Assembly (NCBI RefSeq): GCF_963681195.1
Contig: NZ_OY808998.1
Coordinates: forward strand, 496,001-560,000
Direction: 5' to 3'
DNA length: 64,000 nucleotides
Source of the DNA: Vibrio sp. 16
GTDB taxonomy: Bacteria > Pseudomonadota > Gammaproteobacteria > Enterobacterales > Vibrionaceae
Made by a program: the position numbers and the translations under genes. The notes under the pieces were generated by a model. It saw only the letters and a program-made list of their open reading frames with translations. It had not been told where the DNA came from and ran no database searches. Shown piece by piece: positions 54,463 through 62,457 of the stretch (position 1 is the stretch's first letter; every line of letters begins with the position of its first letter).

Positions 54463-56877
54463 TTATTCTAGAACACCACTAGCAACGCCGCTAGTACTCC
54501 CATCGTTAGCTAAGAAATCACTGACCAGACTTCTCATCGCCTGTATTTGGGCAACGTCCGTCAAATCAGATTTAGGGACGATAAATGTACTATGTGTTCC
54601 TACATCACTGAATTTGGCGAACAATCGCGAGCCTGTAGTTGCACGCGTCGCTTCAGTCAACTCTGTAAGGCCGAGACTACTACCCAACCCTTGAGTCCCC
54701 ACAAAACTCGCGGTATACGACAGTGGTGTTAATCCATCATCAGCAAGCCCATTATTTGGTACAGTTCCATCTTTATCTACTTGGAGCAACAAAGTTGGGT
54801 AAGAGTCACTTGTATCAAAATAACCACTAGCATTTATCATCGAATGAGGATCGACCGTATCAACGAGAGTCTGTGCGGCAACCTTAAATGGAACCAGTTT
54901 GGACTCTAGCTCTTTCGCAAGCTCTGGTTGTTGGAGTACGAATCCGTTGTAGCAATCCTTGTCACTTAAGCTGTTAGCTTTACAAACATCCGCAACTTGA
55001 GTTTTGTAGTTTGCATCCAACTCTTTCGCTAGATTGTGTTTAATTTCTGGACCGAACTCTTTTGATGCAAAAAGCAGTTCAGCAATATGTCCACCCGCAT
55101 TTGGGTATGCTGCAGACTTAAAGCCAAATGCACCGACTTTCTGTGCAGTGGCAACGGATGTTAAGCCTGTAATGCCACCCAACGAATGCCCTAAGAACTT
55201 GATTGAGTCGTTGGACAAAGTCACACCAGCTAGTGGTGTTCCTGAGAAATCATTGCCTGGCAAAGAAAGGGCCATACGCAGACCAATCACATCAAGTACA
55301 CTCTGGCGAATGTTGTCTCGCGCAACTGGCAGCGCTGACAAGTTAAGATAGTAAAGTGCATTATCCGTAGTCGAGATCGCTCCACCAGCTAACGCACGCG
55401 AGCCATGAATAGGATGATCAATTGCGATGACAGCCAAGTTTTGCGCCGTCAAGTTAGCGGCAAACGCATAAGCGTTCTCTTTGACCGTCGTAATACCATG
55501 TTGATAGACAACAACACCATCCGGCGTACCCGTAGTTGGAGTAAACAACAACACATCGACTGATTCCAACGATTTAACCTTAGGGATCGGAGAATATTGG
55601 GTAACAATGCGCTCTTTATCCAGTGCGCCGCCCTCTACAGGATCAGTAAGGTCAACGCCCATTAATGCCGTAACGGATAGATTTTGTGGGTCAATACTCT
55701 TAGATACCAACTGAGCAATTACGTTATCTTTGGTCTTATCATCAGTCAGAGCATGGTTCAAAATTGCTAAACTCGGCGTTGCTGATTCAAACGGTGTCGT
55801 CGCAAAAGTCGTTGGATTGGTTTCTAGGAAATAAGGTAACTTCAGGGTACCTTTGGTAACGTTTACCGAGTTGTAATCAACGCCACCCGCTGTATAAACA
55901 GCCGGCACTGCGCCAATGAACGCTGCGGCATCGGTTTCACCCTCTTTGCTTAGATACTTCTTAACATTGGCGTCATTTTGCAGTGCAGCAAGAAAACCCG
56001 TTGTATTTGCTGTATCGAATGACAATGAGTAGGCATCACTTAAATCTACGGCATTTGGGTTCGCAGACCCTTTCCACAAAGCATTAAGCGCATTCGTTGG
56101 AGCAACGGAAGCCAACACACCCGCTGTAGCCTCAACAACGTCCCCAACAGATGTTGTTGTAAACCAAGAAGAGTAAACAATTTTTGTCGTATCAACACCC
56201 ACTGCATTTGCCAATGCTTCCTGACCTTTGATAAGAGACTGCGCGCTCGCTAGATCCCCTGATGTATAAGTCACTGTATTGGTCTTTAAGCCCGCATAGC
56301 TTTGAGAGGTACCAACGGGATCACCATTCACATCTGTTACGTCATCGGTGATGATAAGCAAATATTCAGACTTCTCATCAAACGGTACAGTCGGAGCAAT
56401 CGCTAGTGTGCTTCCTTGCTTGTATACAACATAGTCCGTCGTCGCAACAGGAGTAGGGATTAAAGGTGTTGTACTTGTATCGGTAAGTTTCTTAGACAGT
56501 TTCAGTAGGGTGACACCTGTAGGAACAACACCAGCCGTTTCTCCAAAACCAGCTCCTTCAAACGAAATGTAGATAGGCATAGTGGTAGAAAAACCGTCAG
56601 CATAATTCAGTGCGGCGCGAGGGTTGGAAATACTGTCGTCGCCTCCAGTCGGAATTTTTAGTGTTCCATCAACAGAATCAAACAACAAATTGTTATTAAG
56701 GGGTACTGATGCATTCGCCCCTTTCAAAGCCATCTTTTGTGTAGTTGAACGTGCTAAGGAGGTTTCCAAGTAGGCTTCTAGCTTTTGATTCTCGGTGCCA
56801 GAACTTTGGGTGTTGTCACCACAACCCGCCATTAAGATAGCGGAGCAAAGTAGAGATAATTTCAGGGTATGTTTCAT
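54463..56877 (-). CDS. volA: Surface lipoprotein lysophospholipase VolA
   Basis: An 804-residue lipoprotein with a signal sequence ending in LMAGC (lipid-modified Cys19). An N-terminal Ig-like or Big-type region (about 25-210) is followed by a lipase/alpha-beta hydrolase domain with the nucleophile elbow GHSLGG (Ser565) and a later region KFSDVGTHSTF with the probable catalytic histidine. VolA of V. cholerae is displayed at the outer-membrane surface and cleaves lysophosphatidylcholine to free fatty acid. It lies 18 bases downstream of fadL in one operon, as in V. cholerae, so that the released fatty acids can be taken up by FadL. Confidence 0.87.
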   Translation of the reverse strand: MKHTLKLSLLCSAILMAGCGDNTQSSGTENQKLEAYLETSLARSTTQKMALKGANASVPLNNNLLFDSVDGTLKIPTGGDDSISNPRAALNYADGFSTTMPIYISFEGAGFGETAGVVPTGVTLLKLSKKLTDTSTTPLIPTPVATTDYVVYKQGSTLAIAPTVPFDEKSEYLLIITDDVTDVNGDPVGTSQSYAGLKTNTVTYTSGDLASAQSLIKGQEALANAVGVDTTKIVYSSWFTTTSVGDVVEATAGVLASVAPTNALNALWKGSANPNAVDLSDAYSLSFDTANTTGFLAALQNDANVKKYLSKEGETDAAAFIGAVPAVYTAGGVDYNSVNVTKGTLKLPYFLETNPTTFATTPFESATPSLAILNHALTDDKTKDNVIAQLVSKSIDPQNLSVTALMGVDLTDPVEGGALDKERIVTQYSPIPKVKSLESVDVLLFTPTTGTPDGVVVYQHGITTVKENAYAFAANLTAQNLAVIAIDHPIHGSRALAGGAISTTDNALYYLNLSALPVARDNIRQSVLDVIGLRMALSLPGNDFSGTPLAGVTLSNDSIKFLGHSLGGITGLTSVATAQKVGAFGFKSAAYPNAGGHIAELLFASKEFGPEIKHNLAKELDANYKTQVADVCKANSLSDKDCYNGFVLQQPELAKELESKLVPFKVAAQTLVDTVDPHSMINASGYFDTSDSYPTLLLQVDKDGTVPNNGLADDGLTPLSYTASFVGTQGLGSSLGLTELTEATRATTGSRLFAKFSDVGTHSTFIVPKSDLTDVAQIQAMRSLVSDFLANDGSTSGVASGVLE

Positions 56878-56895
56878 CTTTTGTCTCCAGAGATC

Positions 56896-58140
56896 TTATT
56901 TAAACGTGTAGTTAAGCTGCATTGCAGAAATATAAGCGGTGCCTTCAGCTTCAAAGGTTCTCTCTTGATCTAGAGCATTCTCTTCAGTGAAAGAGCCTTT
57001 CGAACTTACAACTAATGCAAAACCAGCATCTAGAGACAAGTTATCACTCCACATATAAGTCACACCTGCGCTGTACCAACGTCGGTCACTGTCTGGGATG
57101 CTTAGGGTCGCCTTACCTGCTTGCTCATCAAACGCGAAACCAGCTCTCAACGTCCAATCAGCATTTAGTTGGTAAGTCGCACCCAAAGATAGTCGATCAT
57201 TATCTTCATATTTTTCAGGCTTGTAGAAACACTGTCCAGGGACTCCATCGTCACAGTCTGGGCTTGTTGCTTTTAGCTCCTCAAAGGTGCTCCAATCCGT
57301 TCGCTGCCAACCATAGTGAACCGCCCATTGCTCGTTCAGCTGATGGAACGCAGATAATTCCATAATTGCAGGCAGGTCAATTTTTAAACGACCTGTCACT
57401 TTTGATTCCGTCGCAATACCTGAGTCATAGCTGCTGAACTCACCATCATCGAAATCGAGTTTAACGGCAGAGCGGTAGCCAAAGGCAAACCGATGGTTTT
57501 CGTTTAGTTCATAAAGTGCACCAACATTCCAACCATAGCCAAAAGTCTCACCAGTCATACCAATAAGACGGTCAGAGTACTGACCACCAACAAAATCAGC
57601 AGTTTCACCCTTATGCCTTGTAAGCTCCGCCTCTGCATAAACCAAATTGACACCAGCACCGACACTAAACGATTCGTTAATGCGGTAAGCAATATTTGGA
57701 TTTAAGTTAACGGACAAAAGAGAAGTATGGCCAGCCATATCACCAGCAGAGATATCATCTGGATAATCCGTGGCGACACCGTAGTTTGTGAATAGACCTA
57801 TACCCCAAGCCCAGCTATCGTTGATTGGGCTGATGTAGTAACTCGCTGGAACAACTTGAAGAGGAGCAACATCATCAGACTGCTCTTTGTTATCCACATC
57901 GTAAACATTCACCTCAGGATCAACGATCGACAGCGCACCAGAAAAGGTGGTGTTTTCAAAAAGTGTCATGGCAGCGGGGTTACGTGCTAATACACTCGCA
58001 TTGTCGGCGACCGCGCCTTCACCAGAAAACGCGCGACCGAGGCCCGATGCCGAGTGTTCTGCGACTTGGAAACCTGCGGAATGAGCGTTACACGCAAACA
58101 ATATGGAGATTGTCAGCAGAGAGCAGTGCTTTTTATTCAT
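56896..58140 (-). CDS. fadL: Long-chain fatty acid outer-membrane transporter FadL
   Basis: A 414-residue outer-membrane barrel. The start is the ATG at 58140, which has AGGAGGGT upstream and begins a signal peptide (MNKKHCSLLTISILFACNAH, cut after HSA); a longer frame has no support. The N-terminal hatch signature GFQVAEHSASGLGRAFSGEG and NPAAMTLF are FadL-like, and the C terminus ends LNYTFK. FadL moves fatty acids by lateral opening. It is followed by volA. Confidence 0.92.
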   Translation of the reverse strand: MNKKHCSLLTISILFACNAHSAGFQVAEHSASGLGRAFSGEGAVADNASVLARNPAAMTLFENTTFSGALSIVDPEVNVYDVDNKEQSDDVAPLQVVPASYYISPINDSWAWGIGLFTNYGVATDYPDDISAGDMAGHTSLLSVNLNPNIAYRINESFSVGAGVNLVYAEAELTRHKGETADFVGGQYSDRLIGMTGETFGYGWNVGALYELNENHRFAFGYRSAVKLDFDDGEFSSYDSGIATESKVTGRLKIDLPAIMELSAFHQLNEQWAVHYGWQRTDWSTFEELKATSPDCDDGVPGQCFYKPEKYEDNDRLSLGATYQLNADWTLRAGFAFDEQAGKATLSIPDSDRRWYSAGVTYMWSDNLSLDAGFALVVSSKGSFTEENALDQERTFEAEGTAYISAMQLNYTFK

Positions 58141-58179
58141 CCTTGACCCTCCTAGGGTACGTTCTTTTTCGAATGGCAT

Positions 58180-58552
58180 TGTTGTAGTTTTTGTTGTGCG
58201 ACACTATGCGGAAATCGGATGTGAATACGCACAATGTTAATTAGATGTTATTTTTTGTATATCGAAATGTCAAAAAATAACCAACATTGGCGCATCAAAA
58301 ATGACGCATTAGTCATAGCAATAATATAAAGCGTTGTATTATCTACACTTATCTATAGAAAGTGGTCAGATCAGATTTGTTATCGATTACATCGTTTAGA
58401 TATCGAACCAAACGAGCAAAAAATCAACAAACGCCCAGAGCCGAGTGACTTATCTGGGGAGCTTTTAACAACAACACTAAATCGATGATAACGTTTGCTT
58501 CTCATCGATGCGGTTAATCGTTACAATCCCTTACGCGATTTACGCAACTTTA
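58180..58552. promoter_or_regulatory. fadL-ribB divergent intergenic region with a FadR-like site
   Basis: The region holds no gene. At 58360-58376 the 17-base sequence AAGTGGTCAGATCAGAT matches the FadR consensus AACTGGTCNGACCAGTT at 13 of 16 fixed positions, about 220 bases upstream of fadL. FadR control of fadL is known in Vibrio and E. coli. The rest is AT-rich and should hold promoters in both directions; I cannot locate them with confidence. Confidence 0.55.
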
Positions 58553-58708
58553 TTTATTCTCAGGGCGGGGCGAAATTCCCCACCGGCGGTAAGTTGTTCT
58601 TCACTGTTAATGATGAAACAACAAGCCCGCGAGCGCTCGATTCGTCGAGGTCAGCAGATCTGGTGAGAAACCAGAGCCGACGGTTACAGTCCGGATGAGA
58701 GAGAATGA
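58553..58708 (+). ncRNA. FMN riboswitch (RFN element)
   Basis: The conserved core is plain: TATTCTCAGGGCGGGG at the 5' end, ATTCCCCACCGGCGGT, then AAGCCCGCGAGCGC, AGCAGATCTGGTGAGA with the compensating CCAGAGCCGACGGTTA, and CCGGATGAGAGAGAATG closing P1 with the start. It precedes ribB, as is usual in gamma-proteobacteria. FMN binding should lower ribB expression. Confidence 0.95.
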
Positions 58709-58713
58709 AAATA

Positions 58714-58750
58714 CATCACCGAAGTCATCTTTGGTGATGCCTTTCGTTTT
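58714..58750 (+). terminator. Riboswitch expression-platform terminator
   Basis: CATCACCGAAG (58714-58724) and CTTTGGTGATG (58729-58739) form an 11-bp stem with one G-U pair and loop TCAT, followed by CCTTTCGTTTT. It lies just after the FMN aptamer and before ribB, so conditional termination is likely. Confidence 0.75.
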
Positions 58751-58816
58751 GGCTGGAGTTTTAGGACTCTAGTGCTCATATATGCCCTGATTCTGGTGAT
58801 ATTTTAGGAGTTAACC

Positions 58817-59473
58817 ATGAATCAGTCCTCTTTACTTGCCGAATTCGGTGACCCAATTACCCGCGTTGAAAATGCACTTATCGCCTTAAAAGAAGGTCGT
58901 GGTGTGTTGTTACTCGATGATGAAGATCGCGAAAACGAAGGCGATATCATTTATTCGGTGGAATCTCTGACCACCGCTCAAATGGCGTTAATGATTCGCG
59001 AATGCAGCGGCATCGTTTGCCTATGTTTGCCAGAAGAGCAAGCGGATCGTCTAGAGCTCACGCCAATGGTTGAGAACAACAACAGCGCCAACCAAACCGC
59101 ATTTACCGTATCAATTGAAGCGAAAGTAGGCGTAACCACTGGTGTCTCCGCGCAAGATCGCGTGACAACGATTAAAACGGCGGCAAACCCAACTGCAAAG
59201 CCGTCTGATCTGGCTCGCCCAGGCCACGTATTTCCGCTTCGTGCACGCAAAGGTGGCGTACTAACACGTCGTGGACATACAGAAGGTACTATCGATCTAA
59301 TGCAGATGGCAGGGTTACAGCCTGCTGGTGTGCTTTGTGAAGTGACCAACTCAGATGGTAGCATGGCGAAAACGCCAGAAATCGTCGCCTTTGGTAAGCT
59401 GCACAATATGCCAGTCCTGACGATTGAAGATATGGTGCTATACCGCCAACAGTTTGATCTTAAACTGGCGTAA
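58817..59473 (+). CDS. ribB: 3,4-dihydroxy-2-butanone-4-phosphate synthase
   Basis: A 218-residue enzyme that turns ribulose 5-phosphate into 3,4-dihydroxy-2-butanone 4-phosphate plus formate, the four-carbon branch of riboflavin synthesis. The active-site loop is [13 protein letters not shown] near residue 33, with [33 protein letters not shown] and CEVTNSDG also conserved. Length equals E. coli RibB (217). Control is by the FMN riboswitch upstream. The formate by-product is made in the cell but no link with the formate dehydrogenase-like gene is implied. Confidence 0.97.
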   Translation: MNQSSLLAEFGDPITRVENALIALKEGRGVLLLDDEDRENEGDIIYSVESLTTAQMALMIRECSGIVCLCLPEEQADRLELTPMVENNNSANQTAFTVSIEAKVGVTTGVSAQDRVTTIKTAANPTAKPSDLARPGHVFPLRARKGGVLTRRGHTEGTIDLMQMAGLQPAGVLCEVTNSDGSMAKTPEIVAFGKLHNMPVLTIEDMVLYRQQFDLKLA

Positions 59474-59536
59474 ACCAGAGCCAAGTGCGCGGTCTCTCCT
59501 GCGTACTTGGCACTTTCTCGCTAACCAACTGCGGCA

Positions 59537-60094
59537 GTGACGACCTTGAACATCCAATTACAACGCCTTATTGAACAAGACTCGCAACGCATGGCGATTC
59601 TAAGACTGGTCGCTACCTTCAACTTACCTCAAAGTTGTGTCGCCGCTGGATTCGTGCGAAATCTTGTCTGGGACACGCTTCATCACCACACAAACTCAAC
59701 GCCGTTGAATGATATCGATGTGATCTATTTCGACTCTGAAAACCTTGAAGCGGCGCGAGATCTGGCAATTGAAGCGCAACTTAGTGAACAGATGCCAGAG
59801 CTTAATTGGCAAGTGCGAAATCAAGCCCGCATGCACGAGCGAAATGGAGATAAGCCCTATTTGGATGTTGTTGATGCCATGAGTTACTGGCCAGAGAAAG
59901 AGACCGCTGTCGCTGCGAAAATTAACGCGGATGGAATGGTCGAATGCATCAGCGCGTTTGGTTACGAATCTTTGTTCGCTCTACATATCTCGCATAATCC
60001 CAAACGAGACATCAGCAGCTTTGACCAAAGAGTCACGAGTAAAAACTGGTTAACACTTTGGCCAAAGCTTACTGTCGTAAGGAACTCGGTTTAA
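59537..60094 (+). CDS. Nucleotidyltransferase family protein (DUF925-like)
   Basis: A 185-residue cytoplasmic protein of the nucleotidyltransferase-like group often labelled DUF925. The pattern SCVAAGFVRNLVWDTLH, then PLNDIDVIYFD and ARMHERNGDKPYLDVVDAMSYWPEKE is typical; the first part supplies the GxxR and DxD-like features. The start is a GTG at 59537 with no strong ribosome site. Its 3' end overlaps the convergent transporter gene by 4 bases. No function is established. Confidence 0.78.
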   Translation: MTTLNIQLQRLIEQDSQRMAILRLVATFNLPQSCVAAGFVRNLVWDTLHHHTNSTPLNDIDVIYFDSENLEAARDLAIEAQLSEQMPELNWQVRNQARMHERNGDKPYLDVVDAMSYWPEKETAVAAKINADGMVECISAFGYESLFALHISHNPKRDISSFDQRVTSKNWLTLWPKLTVVRNSV

Positions 60095-61293
60095 GCAGCG
60101 ACGACGTTGCTTTGTGACTGTCGATGCTTCGTTTCTATCGCCGCAAATAGTGCCAATAAAATCAGTGCTGCAATGGAACCTGCGAACGAGACATACAAGG
60201 TGCTGTAGTAGTTAAACAGCTCTCCAACCACACCGACGGACAAGCTCGCCACCAGCATACTGACGTTAAGCATATTTGAGAACAAGGTTGATGCTGTGCC
60301 CAAACGGTCTTTCATCATATCTTGAAGCACCACCATACCTAGCGTGGCGCACACGCCGATAAAGAAACCATTCAGCAATTGCGCGGCAAGCATGGCGGCG
60401 AAGCTAGTACTCATCAGCATCACAAAATAGAACGCGATGCCACTTGCAATGCCCATCATCAACAGTTTGATGGTCCCTACCCGCTCTGCCAGCCTACCTG
60501 CGCCGAGCATAATTGGAATTTCGCACAGTGCTCCCGCGCCAAATAGAATCCCTAGCCAACTTGGATCCACCATTAGTTCTTGCGATAAGTAAAGCGGCAT
60601 ACTGGTGATGTAAAGGTTGTTCGCTGCGAAGGCAAACACTACCACCAAGCAATAGACAGCAATCAAATGATTGGCCGTTTGAGGAGCTTTAGTGACCGCT
60701 TGTGGTTCTTCTTCTGAATCTTGTTTAACAACGCCATTGGGCAAGTACTTAGCAATCACCAAAATGGAGACACTGACAATCGTCGCCGAAACACCAAACG
60801 ACGCATTGTAGCCAAAGCTCGCTTTAAGCATAAATGCCAATGGAGGACCGAATACCCACGCAATGGCAATACCTGCACGCATGGTAGACAGGAAGGTGGT
60901 GCTGTCTTCGACATAGCGATCGCCGTACTCGCGACCCAAAGCAAATAGCTGCCCAAATGCGGCGCCACTGACGCTACCAAACACGGTCGCGATGGTGATA
61001 GCGAGCCAATAATCTCGCACCGCGATAAAGCTCGATACAGTGATGAGATAGCAAGTCAGCGCCACCAGCAAAATCGTTTTGCGCTTCCAGTTCTTATCTG
61101 ATTGTCTTGCGATCAGCTGCGACACAACCACCGCACTGACAACCGCCATCACCATATAAAGGCTCAGCATCATCGGCGATGCACCCAATTCTTCGACAAT
61201 GAACAAACTCGATAGCGGATAAAAAAAGGCCCCGCATAAACCAGTAACGAACGCGGTGATGATAAACAACAATGCTGTTTTATCTTTCAACAT
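60091..61293 (-). CDS. SET family sugar efflux transporter (MFS)
   Basis: A 400-residue inner-membrane transporter with twelve hydrophobic segments, of the SetA/SetB type: LFIVEELGASPMMLSLYMVM, SVSGAAFGQLFALGREY and FLSTMRAGIAIAWVFGPPLA are characteristic. SET proteins export sugars or sugar analogues such as lactose, glucose and isopropyl thiogalactoside. It is divergent from an AraC-type regulator across a 179-base gap that contains an inverted repeat. Native substrate unknown. Confidence 0.85.
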   Translation of the reverse strand: MLKDKTALLFIITAFVTGLCGAFFYPLSSLFIVEELGASPMMLSLYMVMAVVSAVVVSQLIARQSDKNWKRKTILLVALTCYLITVSSFIAVRDYWLAITIATVFGSVSGAAFGQLFALGREYGDRYVEDSTTFLSTMRAGIAIAWVFGPPLAFMLKASFGYNASFGVSATIVSVSILVIAKYLPNGVVKQDSEEEPQAVTKAPQTANHLIAVYCLVVVFAFAANNLYITSMPLYLSQELMVDPSWLGILFGAGALCEIPIMLGAGRLAERVGTIKLLMMGIASGIAFYFVMLMSTSFAAMLAAQLLNGFFIGVCATLGMVVLQDMMKDRLGTASTLFSNMLNVSMLVASLSVGVVGELFNYYSTLYVSFAGSIAALILLALFAAIETKHRQSQSNVVAA

Positions 61294-61367
61294 ATGTGGG
61301 GCTCCTTTGAGTTAAGTGTGTGAGTTAGTGAGGCTACAGTTTAATCAAAGATATGCAGGCCCATTGA

Positions 61368-61393
61368 TAGTATTCGAGCTACCTCTAATACTA
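61368..61393. promoter_or_regulatory. Inverted repeat between the SET transporter and AraC genes
   Basis: TAGTATT (61368-61374) and AATACTA (61387-61393) form a 7-bp dyad with a 12-base spacer, centred about 92 bases from either gene. It is a candidate operator of the AraC protein, by position only. Confidence 0.45.
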
Positions 61394-61472
61394 ATCCTTC
61401 AACTTACCAAACTCCTTTGACAGAAAAGCAACAGTTACCCTAATCTTGGTTGGTCAGATTAGGAGCTGAGCG

Positions 61473-62372
61473 ATGAAGCCGTATATTGAAAATGTGATGG
61501 ACACTCCGAGCAACGATTGGATCGTGCGCGAGTATCATTGCCGAATCAAAAAAGAAGAATTTGCCTGCTCATGGCACTATCACACCGAATACGAACTGGT
61601 GCTTTATCAAGACCCAGATAACGTCTTTAACGGCAACTATTTTGCCGGAGATTCGGTCGGCTCCATTGGACACAACACCCTCTTGCTTTATGGCCCCGGT
61701 CTGCCTCATATGATCACAGGCCAACTTAACGGCTCAGATGAAAAGCCGCATCACTCCGTCATTGTCTGGCTCAAACATCACTGGATAGAAAAACTGCAAG
61801 CCACAATTCCAGAAGCTCGAAACATCAAACGCTTACTCGAAGACTCTGCCTATGGCCTCAAATTCAGCCCTGCCGTTTCGCAGCAGGTTTCCGACCTATT
61901 GACTGGGGTTGAAAACCTAAATCGAGCCTTTCAGGCGGTTCGGGTGATAGAAGTGTTGCTGCTACTCGCCGGTGATGGGCAGTCAGAGAAACTTTCCGCC
62001 TCTCCTTATCGAATTAGCCAGTTATCTGGCAACCGCGAAGCGCGGCAAAAAGTGCAATTAGCCACGCACTATATTGAGGAAAACTACGCCAAAGCGATAC
62101 GCATCTCCGATTTAAGTAAGAGTCTGCACATGAGTGAAAGCTCTGCGTATCGCCTGTTTGAAAAGCACTATGGGGTGAGCTTTTCGGACCACATCAAACA
62201 GTTTCGCATCGGCAAAGCCTGTGAGCTGCTGGCGAGTACATCGTTACCTATTGCGTTGGTGGCCGAAAATACAGGGTTTCAAAACCTCTCGAACTTTAAT
62301 CGCCAGTTCAAAACGGTGAAAGAGATGACACCAACCCAGTTCCGCAACCAGTTCCAACAGGCGATTAAATAG
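61473..62372 (+). CDS. AraC family transcriptional regulator
   Basis: A 299-residue regulator. The N-terminal cupin part (about 20-110) has EFACSWHYHTEYELVLYQDPD and GPGLPHMITGQ; the C-terminal DNA-binding domain (about 195-299) has IRISDLSKSLHMSESSAYRLF and ALVAENTGFQNLSNFNRQFK. AGGAG lies 8 bases before the ATG. The divergent SET-type sugar exporter is its likely target. The cupin ligand is probably a sugar or sugar derivative, by inference. Confidence 0.87.
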   Translation: MKPYIENVMDTPSNDWIVREYHCRIKKEEFACSWHYHTEYELVLYQDPDNVFNGNYFAGDSVGSIGHNTLLLYGPGLPHMITGQLNGSDEKPHHSVIVWLKHHWIEKLQATIPEARNIKRLLEDSAYGLKFSPAVSQQVSDLLTGVENLNRAFQAVRVIEVLLLLAGDGQSEKLSASPYRISQLSGNREARQKVQLATHYIEENYAKAIRISDLSKSLHMSESSAYRLFEKHYGVSFSDHIKQFRIGKACELLASTSLPIALVAENTGFQNLSNFNRQFKTVKEMTPTQFRNQFQQAIK

Positions 62373-62457
62373 GACAAACTTTCCGTCAAAGCACGTCATT
62401 GCCTGATCCCAATAGAGCGCCGATGCGTAAGGGTATTAAACTCTGTTAAGCAAATGA

